Positions 25,601-37,600 of a DNA stretch of 64,000 nt are shown piece after piece (the stretch's first letter is position 1; each line of letters begins with the position of its first letter). Both the position numbers and the translations under genes were made by a program. This DNA is from Hofstenia miamia (lineage: Eukaryota; Xenacoelomorpha; Acoela). Under the pieces are notes generated by a model, which made no database searches, was not told the DNA's origin, and was given only the letters and a program-made list of their open reading frames with translations. Location of the stretch: assembly GCA_004352715.1 (NCBI GenBank), contig SCFE01000105.1, forward strand, positions 1,252,129 to 1,316,128. Reading direction: 5' to 3'.

Positions 25601-28600
25601 ATATGTACATTCCTCTATTTAGTTACTAGGATGTTTGCTAAATCCTTCAATGTTGTATTTAGCAATCAATAAGTTGAAATATTTCTTACAAACCGAAGTA
25701 ATCAACGTTCCTGAACAATTCTTACCAAGAAAATTTTTACTCAAAGTAATTCAGCACTTTTCTGATCACAGCCTAGAATTTGTAGAGTTCAGCGTAAGAA
25801 CAGAGGGACTAGAAAAAGTCTTAGAAAGGATAATTAAAGACGAATTCGAAGAACAAAGACTCTATAATCCAAAAATTGTTCCACATACGGTAATTGAGTG
25901 CAAAATTTGTAGAAAAAATGCTTAATATTTTTTAGAGGAAAGTAACTGAAGAAGATATTCAAAATCTAAAATTTTCCTTATTGATTTTGGGCAATGAAGT
26001 AGGCATATGGCAATATGACGAAAAGGACATTGAAAAATTCATCAAAGATGGTAATAATATTTATACTAAATATATTTCACTAAAATGCGATTTAGTTAGT
26101 AAGTTCTTGAACAATGAAACTCCAAGCTCCAACATTGACTACTTCGAAACACTACCTATAATTGAAAATGAGCGTAAATTTGACTCTTTAATTGGCTTCC
26201 CAATGACTTTTGAAATGATCTCCAATGCTGCCATTCACTTTAAGAAAATCCAAGATGAAGAAAAAAGTGATGCCAAGAGTCAATATAAAATCAGCAACGA
26301 GTAAGTATTTTGAATTATGAGCAGAATTTCATTTGTTACAGAATTGTTCATCGTACTCAATGGAGACTTGCAATCGATCTGCCCAACGCTGTTAGCGGAG
26401 TAACTGCAACCGCAAGATTTAAATTAAATCTACCTGTTTCAGTTAGATTTGTAAACGATGACAAAAGGAATGCGCTTACATTAACTCTAGAGAATAATGA
26501 TGAATTGGAGATTTTAGACATTGATGTTCAGCCATCGATCTTCCATCAAGAGAGAATTTTAAGTAGAACGTCTTACCGTATTGTAGTTGATAAACTGGAA
26601 GAAGTAGTTCCTGAACAAATGCGTGCCTCTTCAAAAGTAAGTAACTCAAAATTTAATAAAATTACCAATTAATTTAGAAAGAACACTTTCTGCTACCGGA
26701 GTTAATGGGTGATGCATTAAAAGTTACTCATTTCTGTCCAATATACAGAAGAGCTTTCCAAGGGCCTAAGTTTCCACTTGCGGCAAAACACAGATATACT
26801 CTGACAGCTGTGAAACAAAACTCGCCAATTGAAATAACTCTTTCGATTTCGAAATTAAATGAAAATAAAGGTAGTAATATTTGAATAAACTAAACAATTG
26901 CAATTCGTAAGGAAATCATTTAAATTGACTTATCATCAACTATTTTACCCAAAATTGCGATGTAGAAAAAATAAGTAATAAATGAAAATCTATTACAACA
27001 GAAAAATGTTAAGTGCTGTAGTTCCAATGGATTATAAAAAAATAAAATACAAATTTCCACATAGAGCTTCAAAATGACACTATACTTCTTATATTAAATC
27101 ATATAAATGATGTGAAAGTACAGAAACTTTCCTAATTTGTATTAGCCAATATTTAGACAAATACGAGGTGCTGGTTCTTAGAAACAATATAGAAATGGGG
27201 GTAGCACTTACATCTGAATTTGTTGACAAAAATCACTTAAAATTACGTTTGCAATTGGAGTTTGGACCCTTGAACTTCAATTACGTAAGTCAGCTTTAAT
27301 AATATACAATATAATTCTTCTGTTATTAGCTGTCAATAGATCTTGCGAAAATTACTCCAAATGAACGCTTCTTGCATGCTGGAGAAAACTTACCAAGTGA
27401 ATATCATTTCAAAATTTATAATAAAGATCTGACAATAATTGGGAAAGTAGTACTTGACAAATCAAAAACGCAAAAAGAATGGGAACTGAAAGAACAATCG
27501 ATGGAGGACTCCCCCTGCGCTAAATGCGACAGAGAAAAAGGTCTTAACATTTACTGTGTGCAATGCAAGCTGAGACGACGTATTTTCACTCAGATGAAAA
27601 CTACCATCTTTNNNNNNNNNNNNNNNNNNNNNCGAAAATTACTCCAAATGAACGCTTCTTGCATGCTGGAGAAAACTTACCAAGTGAATATCATTTCAAA
27701 ATTTATAATAAAGATCTGACAATAATTGGGAAAGTAGTACTTGACAAATCAAAAACGCAAAAAGAATGGGAACTGAAAGAACAATCGATGGAGGACTCCC
27801 CCTGCGCTAAATGCGACAGAGAAAAAGGTCTTAACATTTACTGTGTGCAATGCAAGCTGAGACGACGTATTTTCACTCAGATGAAAACTACCATCTTTAC
27901 AAACGAAAAGAACGTGAGTGCCGAATTCTATTTAAACATCAATTCACTATCTGCGCCACTATACGGTTGTCCAATAAAACCTGAAAGAAAAATAATCAAT
28001 TGTGGCTTCATAAAGAGAATCAAACATAATGTAAATGAAATGTTAACCATTCTCCAGCTTAAATGATGTTTTCACTTCTAAAACAATTTTTTTTCTGCTA
28101 TATCAATTTCAAAAAACTCCACCAAGTAATTCCGGAACTCTTAGGTAACACACATAATTCTGTTTTTAAATATATATAGAAAGATTAATGCTGCTGACGA
28201 CTATTGAAATTTTGTCAAACACTGAGATCAAATAATGGTTTTTGGATTATTGCCAAATTTGCATCATAATCATATTAAAATGTCCTACACATGAATCATC
28301 AATCATCATGTCAGGCCAAAGAATCAATACTGATTGAAAACAGATGCGTTATGATATCTATAACATAATAAGAGCGTAAAATTCAAACCTAGTTAGACGA
28401 GATTGAAAACTACATTTATAGTTGTTTTAAACCAACCCAATTTTAGCTGAGAGGAGATCTAGCAGTGATGCTATTGCAATTAAGACACTTCTTAAAAAGA
28501 ATTTCTTCAGACATGGAAAATTCAAGATCGTTGATCACTGAAAAACAACTTTTTGATGAAAATAAAGATTTGGATCTTCCTGAAGGAATGAAACTTTATC

Positions 28601-31600
28601 CTTTTCAAATTACCTCAGTAATTAATCACCAATACTCAAGCATGAATCTCAATCTAGAAATTCCAGAATGGCAGTTATCTGAGGAATTCAATGACATACC
28701 AACTTTGCCCTACTATATGCGGCCAAATATGCAAATGCGAAACTTTGTTGACTATGGAGAAACATTATCAGAAAGATTGCTACGTCCAGGATATGGTTCA
28801 AATTTACAAATTTTTAAAAAAATAAAACTATATTTTAGGTGCTTGCTATATAGATCACGACGACATGGTCAAGACCTTAGACGGTGTTGTATACAAACTA
28901 AACACAAACAAGAAATGCATTCAACGCTTTGTGGAATTGGAAGATTTCCCTATCTACATTTCAACGAGGTCGTCAGCCAATGGTAACAAAAGAGTAAGAT
29001 ATTTTGCGAATAGTTATTAGGAAGAAACATACATACATGCATGTATTCTAGGACTTGATCATCAAACTAAACGATGAAGTGTTCGAAATCATACCAATAA
29101 TCAAAAACGACAAATATGAATATACAATCACCATGGATTCTAAACCAATTGATGATTATGTTGATGAGAACATCAGTATAACAACTCATACTCCAACACC
29201 TGAAGACGATAAAAATCCAAAAGAAGTTTTTGTTAATCTCTTAAAGTACGATGTAAGCATTCAGCACAGTGGCTCGTTAATCTCAATTACGGTATGTATC
29301 TATAGTTTCATCATTTCTAAGTTAAAATACTGATAAGAAATGTTGACGCTTACAATTTTATGCAGTTCTAAACAATGCCCAATAACCAATCAGTTTATTA
29401 TTTTTAAAATGTATAGAGGACGCTCCGTATTACATCTGGCGTTGAGTAAAAAATTTTTCAAAATTTCAAATTCATACAGAATTTTATGTACATAAACTCA
29501 TCAATAAATTTGTCTCAGATGGCATATATATATATTTTCAAAGATGAACTTAAAATTAACACTCATATTGGATCAGCAATCATCATATGTCATTAACAGA
29601 TGTAGAATTTAGGTCCCACACAAATACCGTTCAACCATAAAAGGACTGTGTGGTCATTTTGATGGAGAAATTCTTCGTTCAAAGGAATTCATGCTTCCTG
29701 ACAACACACTTGAAGGATCATTGGATAAAGTAATCCGCGAGTACACAGAAAAAAATGAGGAATGCAAACTAGACTAAGCTTAGTAAAAAATACTGAAAAA
29801 TTTATATATTAGTGGCTCCAAATAAATTTTGCAATTTTACCAGCGTTTTATTTTATAATTCGAATAGATAGAGCATGGTAGGCCTCTTGCAGAGTTATTA
29901 AAGCAAATTTTTATGAAAGTAAAGAAATGATAATATTAATAAATCATTTCCAAAATTGATATCTCAAGATCTTAAATAAATTGTGTTGCCCTAAATGGAA
30001 ATACATAAATTTTCTAAATAAGAAATGTATTATGGAAATACAATGTTTTCAAACGTCCATCCGATGGGCTGGGGATTCAACAATTCATAAGAAACTAACT
30101 CTATTGAATTAATAAAAATATAGTTTCTCTTTATAATTGAGATATGATCCAACAATAAATATTAAGCATGTAAGAAATGTAATTGAAAGAGAAAAACACT
30201 TACATTTACATACCAGGAAACATCAACATCAGTTAGTGGTACCGGTACATTAGGACTGACCATCTGTAGAATATGAGCTGTTGGGGCCAAGTTGAGACTT
30301 CTTGGACGTGTTGAATCAGTTCGGGAACAATTTAATAAGGAGTGAGGTGTAATCCTTGCTCCAGATATAGATTTAAATGCTCCTGTTGATTCATCATCTG
30401 AAACAGGAATATCATCCAAATATTTGAGACTCTTCAATCTTCCAATCACTCTCAAACGTAAGCCGTCTTTCTAGAAAGCTACAAATTACCACATTTAAAA
30501 AAATATTTTCCAACAATCCTCATCATGTGGAGTTTTCACAATATTAAGCTATTGAAAAAATACAATAGCCTTTTTCTATATCCTAAATCTCAATTTTTAT
30601 ATTATCATATAATTATCGTGTTGCATTCCTATTATATTAGAATTTATACGTGGTTGCCCTGTTCACATTATGGTTGCCGTTTACATAGCGCAACACAATT
30701 GCAGGGAATCACGAGGTTAATGGATGTACTTGATTTCGACCATATTTAAAGAAAATTTCTGCAATTTTTGCGAAAAATCCGGACATGGAGAAAATGAAAT
30801 TAAGTATTGTTAAAGAACGCATACTGGTTACATGCGACATTGAAGGTACATTCTTCTCTATTGGGCACTTTGTTCCCAAAGATGCATAGAATTAACAGAA
30901 CTGATGGAAAAGTTGCAGTTTTACCAAAATACTCAATGGGTAATTTTTCTTTCGACTTTTTTATATTATTTAATATTGTGAAACTATTGCGATTCACCTA
31001 ATTGATTTCGAAATTCTCTTGATTTGTATCTATTTTCCGCTAATCTTGGTCTCCAAAACTTATGACATATTTTGAATATCTCAGCGTAGCGGATACATTT
31101 TTCGATGAGTTTTTTACAATTCCATTATCATATTTGGTGATTTCAATATTGCCTTTAAACAACTTCGCTAAGGATTTATTATCATCTCTCAACTTTGAAA
31201 ACAAGGTTCGTTTCAAGACTCATCAAGGTACTTTGATTGATCTCATTCTCATAGATTATATTTTTATCATCATTTTCAACCAATTTAATACATTGGGAAT
31301 CGAAATATAAGGATTGCTCGTTAACACCATTCTCTATTCAATTCTTAAATATACGTAGGAGTAGTATTAATACTTTTTCAAGGTATTCTCCCGCAGAAAT
31401 TTCGAACATATCGTGTTGGATAATTTTAATCTCTTCTACAATGCTATTGATAAGTTGACTATCGCTGAGCATATCGTTGATGACAACTGGTTGCCTCTTG
31501 CTACCCCAGAAACAGTATTTGTTTTTCCCAACAAAGTAAACAAGTCTAAGAAGATTGGATCTGATGCTGTGTGGTTATTCTATATAATATATATTTTTTG

Positions 31601-34600
31601 AACTCGTGTATATTTATGATACTTATTCTTGAAGTGTGGAAAGCGTCTGCAATAATTCATGTTCTCCAGTTTTACCATTTTTGAGGATCTACGTTTTAGA
31701 CCTATGTCGAATTTTCCCATTACAACTAAATTGTTAGAAACAAGATAATTTCAAAAAATTTCAAATGTTCCACATCCTTCTCTGACAACACACATCTCGC
31801 CTACATGCAAGTCAAATCTGCTCTCACACGTACTACAGACTTTAATTCTCAATGTCGGAGTGTCAGCAATTATTTCTCTAAAGTATTTTATTGTATTTCA
31901 CAAGACAAGCTAATAACTATGTTTAAATCAATCGGTACTTCTATTGGATTATCTTTCAAATTGCAGCTTTCGCATTAGATTCAGAAATTACAGTATGGCG
32001 TATCCTAGACTCACTCAGGGCTACTTGATAGGATCTTATATTTTCTCTATCGTCGTATTTGACTAAAAGGTTTCTAAGATTGAGAGGATTTGTTACCTCA
32101 AAAATACCAGCAACAGATCTTAGCTCATCATTAACAGGCGCGCCGCCAGGATTTTATGATAGGGGGGGTGTTTTTAATTTTAGGCGCCAAAAAATACACT
32201 ATATTTTCTTTATGAAATTGAGAGACAAGACATCTTACGTACTTCTTGAAAACAAGGTCTTTAATTATCTAGTCACACTTGTTTTTGTGTACATTACATA
32301 GATTTTTAGCAATAGTTTAGAAACAAAAAAAGGGGAGAAATCAACACTGTAAATGTAAGTATACATGTATAGTAAATAATNAGGAGGTCAAGCATATTGT
32401 TTGTAATTTACGAGGAACTGATTCTCGAGCGCAATAAGCTTACCCTCCTTCCTTCCAAGTGGAATTCATGAAAAAAGTAATCACGTAACTATAGAAATGA
32501 ACATTAACTGACAAACTCGTGGGAACTTAGAAGTTTTATTAGGCACAGTGCTTCATGCAGGAAATATAATGATAGAGAAAAGGTGTTCCAATACATGTCA
32601 ATTGATGCACTGAATAGCAAATAAATGACGCATCAGGTTACAGGCGCGCCGCCAGGATTCTATGATAGGGGGGCATTTTTTTAATTTTAGGCGCCAAAGA
32701 AATACACTATATTTTCTTTATGAAATTGAGAAACAAGACATCTTACGTACTTCTTGAGAACAAGGTCTTTTATTATCTAGTCACACTTGTTTTTGTGTAC
32801 ATTACATAGATTTTTAACAATAGTTTAGAAACAAAAAAGGGGAAATCAACACTGTAAATGTAAGTATACATGTATAGAGTAAATAATTGTTTACTATATG
32901 GGTACATGATTAAGTATTCATTGATAAAGGAGGCTATTATCGTATATGCAGAAATTTTCGGACAACAGACTTGTAGTCAATTGGGTGGCCGTAATGAATA
33001 TTCATTAAGGTCAACGACGATAGCCTGTCGGTTTGCATAGTTAAATTTTAACTAAATTTATAAAGTATAAATTAAAACATGTTACTTATTNGTTAATTGT
33101 CATTTTTATTTCATTAAATATACAAAAGTAGAACTATAAACTAGTTTTTAAAACATATTCGATAGAAATATATCCTTTCAAGTTAAAGTACAAAATTAAG
33201 CCAATACAAATGAAATCTTGTTTAAAATATTATTTTTTAGTTAATATTATTGCAATGGAAAACTTCTCGCAACGTATCGACGACTTTATTCAATTACATA
33301 ACTCACAGCAGTTGAATCGTGCAGCTAATACTTGATATAGTCGACGTCGTTTATTACAAAATTCAGCAACTTCAAAGATATAATTTTAAAACGCTAATTT
33401 AAACGAAATTTCGAATAATATGAGTTTACACAAAAATATTTATATCTAAATTTTAACGCTTAAAATGGTTCTATTCTAACTATTAAATATAAAAACTACC
33501 TACAAATAAATAAATTAATTATCTACAAACATATAGGCGCCTACAAAAATTTAGGCGCCTTTTTTTCAACAGGGCGTTCGACCCAACGCCCCCCTTTTGG
33601 CGGTGCCTATGGAAGAATTCATCTTTTTTCCATTATTTTCCTGAAAAGTCATATCATCTACTCCCATTACATATCCCATAACTTCCTGTTACTGGTAGAT
33701 GGAAGATAGAGTTATGTCGAGCCAATCGAAGAAAGGACCAATTTATACTACATTGTTTCAAAAATGTAATCGTATAGTGCTATTATTGTCCTCTATGTGA
33801 TTTTAACTGTTGTCTTTCTGATATCTTTTCTTAATGATATACATATACTTACTTATTTACTTACTTATTTGATAGATAATTAAAATGGGGATTTAATTCT
33901 TAACCCACTAGTAAATGTAAGTCCATTGTAAATCAAACCATAATGGTTGGTATATCATATTAAATTTACAAATAATCGCCATATTCTATATATAAGTGTA
34001 AATAACATATTAAACTAAAATAGTTGTAAAACAATTATAATTATTATTAAATTTTCAATCACAGTCATCAGTGTGGAAGTATTTATTGCAATTAATCATG
34101 GTCACTGTCAAAATGTCATTTGAATTGCATGCTTGTTTGAAATTATGAAAACTCTCGTCGACAATCGCCAACTCCATGTTTCACTATGCAATTCATTGCA
34201 TAATATACAACTCAATGCCTCGCGCGACACTTTAAGATTAGATAAAGTGTTCATTTACGTTTAACTAAATTAAAACCACGTCGCATGAAGTAATTATAAA
34301 TTCAATTAGGCGAAAGTCTACTCTTTTATAATATTATGAATTCTAATGATATGATTTAGAAAAACAATTTATTAGCTTATAGACACATTTTGAAAAATTC
34401 GAGAATAAATTCCAAACTTACGCAATAGAAATATGTCTATATATATATATTTGAATAATGTTTTATTGCGACATCTTTCGACAAACATGTCATTTTGAAG
34501 CATTTATAGAAATGTTCCCGAACTTTTCCTTTTAGTAATTCAGATCTTCAAAATAAATTTTGATTTGTTTGGTGTCTTTGTTTATTTAATAATTTTTTCT

Positions 34601-37600
34601 TAGTTGATTTTATACATATTGCTTTGCGATTTTAGTTTCACGATGTCTTATTAGTATTTTAAGATTTTTTAGCTTAGGTTCACATTCATGTAAACATATT
34701 TCGGATTGTAGATATACATAGCTTATATGTTCCTTTGCCCGAGATTTAAATGCCTTTTGGTTTCGCCAGTGTATGAACTTGAGCATTGATAGGAACAATT
34801 ATTAGGCTAATTGATTACGTTTACCGGTTTATCATAAGGTAAACCGACAAGTCTTGGATTATGGTAAACCGACGAGTACTTGATATAAATGCTTTGCACT
34901 GTGCATTAATTTTTATGATGATTTATGATAATGTTGCTACTTTTTTTTTCAATAAAAGCTTAATATTTGTAAGCCTTTTATACTTCAATTTTATTGAATA
35001 AAAATTTCAACTATGAAGTTCGAATTACCTGATTTTCCTGTGGCACCTACTCCAGAGCAGTGGCGGTGGTGGAAGCAAGTATTCATTGATACACTTGAGC
35101 TTAACGAAATTACTCAGAACAATGCCAAGTTGGTTCTTTTGCGTTTGAAAGCTGGACCTTCTTATCATGCTCTGCTTCNNNNNNNNNNNNNNNNNNNNNN
35201 NNNNNNNNNNNNNNNNNNNNNNNNNNNNNNNNNNNNNNNNNNNNNNNNNNNNNNNNNNNNNNNNNNNNNNNNNNNNNNNNNNNNNNNNNNNNNNNNNNNN
35301 NNNNNNNNNNNNNNNNNNNNNNNNNNNNNNNNNNNNNNNNNNNNNNNNNNNNNNNNNNNNNNNNNNNNNNNNNNNNNNNNNNNNNNNNNNNNNNNNNNNN
35401 NNNNNNNNNNNNNNNNNNNNNNNNNNNNNNNNNNNNNNNNNNNNNNNNNNNNNNNNNNNNNNNNNNNNNNNNNNNNNNNNNNNNNNNNNNNNNNNNNNNN
35501 NNNNNNNNNNNNNNNNNNNNNNNNNNNNNNNNNNNNNNNNNNNNNNNNNNNNNNNNNNNNNNNNNNNNNNNNNNNNNNNNNNNNNNNNNNNNNNNNNNNN
35601 NNNNNNNNNNNNNNNNNNNNNNNNNNNNNNNNNNNNNNNNNNNNNNNNNNNNNNNNNNNNNNNNNNNNNNNNNNNNNNNNNNNNNNNNNNNNNNNNNNNN
35701 NNNNNNNNNNNNNNNNNNNNNNNNNNNNNNNNNNNNNNNNNNNNNNNNNNNNNNNNNNNNNNNNNNNNNNNNNNNNNNNNNNNNNNNNNNNNNNNNNNNN
35801 NNNNNNNNNNNNNNNNNNNNNNNNNNNNNNNNNNNNNNNNNNNNNNNNNNNNNNNNNNNNNNNNNNNNNNNNNNNNNNNNNNNNNNNNNNNNNNNNNNNN
35901 NNNNNNNNNNNNNNNNNNNNNNNNNNNNNNNNNNNNNNNNNNNNNNNNNNNNNNNNNNNNNNNNNNNNNNNNNNNNNNNNNNNNNNNNNNNNNNNNNNNN
36001 NNNNNNNNNNNNNNNNNNNNNNNNNNNNNNNNNNNNNNNNNNNNNNNNNNNNNNNNNNNNNNNNNNNNNNNNNNNNNNNNNNNNNNNNNNNNNNNNNNNN
36101 NNNNNNNNNNNNNNNNNNNNNNNNNNNNNNNNNNNNNNNNNNNNNNNNNNNNNNNNNNNNNNNNNNNNNNNNNNNNNNCTGCAGTGGTTAAAGCAGACAA
36201 TCCCTCAAGAGGTCAGTCCCAATCGAAATGCTTTTTTTGTTTTGTGGTAAAGCCTATCATCCTAGAGCGCAATGTCCAGCCCGCAACGATCGATGCAATA
36301 AATGTGGAAAGAATGGGCATTGGGAACGGTGTTGCAAATCGAAGACTTCTATGTCGCGCATTGCCGCTTCGGAGCCTCATCTGCAAGAAGAAAGCGGAAT
36401 GCTCTGTGCTACTGGAGCCAACATTTTTCACTCCGGAAATGGTACTGTGCCTGTAACTTTGAATGGCCGCATAAAGGTTGAAGCATTGCTAGATACTGGT
36501 TCGTTACATTNGCCCGCAACGATCGATGCAATAAATGTGGAAAGAATGGGCATTGGGAACGGTGTTGCAAATCGAAGACTTCTATGTCGCGCATTGCCGC
36601 TTCGGAGCCTCATCTGCAAGAAGAAAGCGGAATGCTCTGTGCTACTGGAGCCAACATTTTTCACTCCGGAAATGGTACTGTGCCTGTAACTTTGAATGGC
36701 CGCATAAAGGTTGAAGCATTGCTAGATACTGGTTCGTTACATTCATTCCTATCCAAGGAGACAACCGCAAAAGCTGGTCTGACCGTGCGGGATTGGCAAG
36801 AATCTATTAAAATGGCTGACACTTCTCCATGCAACATCATCGGCATTTGCAATGTGAAACTCACTCTTGGGTCATACTCATACGACGATCAAGTGTTTAA
36901 AGTGACAAACGGATTCGTGTGTCAATGCATCTTGGGAAGAGATTTTCTGGAGAGGCATAAGTCAGCTGAATTTGTCTTCAGCGGAAATAGTCCTAAATTA
37001 GAAGTAACTTGCTCCAGTTTTTCGTGTCTATCTATTGAGCCACCAATACTATTTGAATTTGCGACGCCACCAAAACCTTTAGCTAGCCCTAGTCGACGTA
37101 AGCATCCCGATGACGAATTTTTTATCAAACACGAAATCGCTAGATTGCTCAAGCTGGGAATAGTCGAGCCATCAATTTCGGCTTGGCGGGCACAAGTCCT
37201 GGTTGTTAAAGGCAAAAAGAAACGGATGGTAGTTGATTACAGTCAGACAATTAATCGCTACACACCAGTAGATGCCTACCCATTTCCAAAGATGGACGTC
37301 CTTTTGGTGATGTAGACCAGAGTGCTAACCCAGACATTCTCACTAGCAATGACACTTTGGAATCTCCCAAATCTTCCAAAGATGCTTCGAAGTCAGAGTT
37401 GTTTCGCCCACGTCGATCATCCCGAGTTTCTAAGCCGCCTAAACGCCTGGAGATGTTAACGTCAGGATACTATCACCTGCAGGATTGAAAAAAAGATGGG
37501 AAGAATGATATGAACAATTATTAGGCTAACTGATTACGTTTACCGGTTTATCATAAGGTAAACCGACAAGTCTTGGATTATGGTAAACCGACGAGTACTT

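Noticed and set aside
36180-36456. Frame AVVKADNPSRGQSQSKCFFC... continuing as one protein across the knuckle region
   Set aside because: After KCFFC the conserved residues are in the next frame; the first frame past this point is a shadow of the zinc knuckles.
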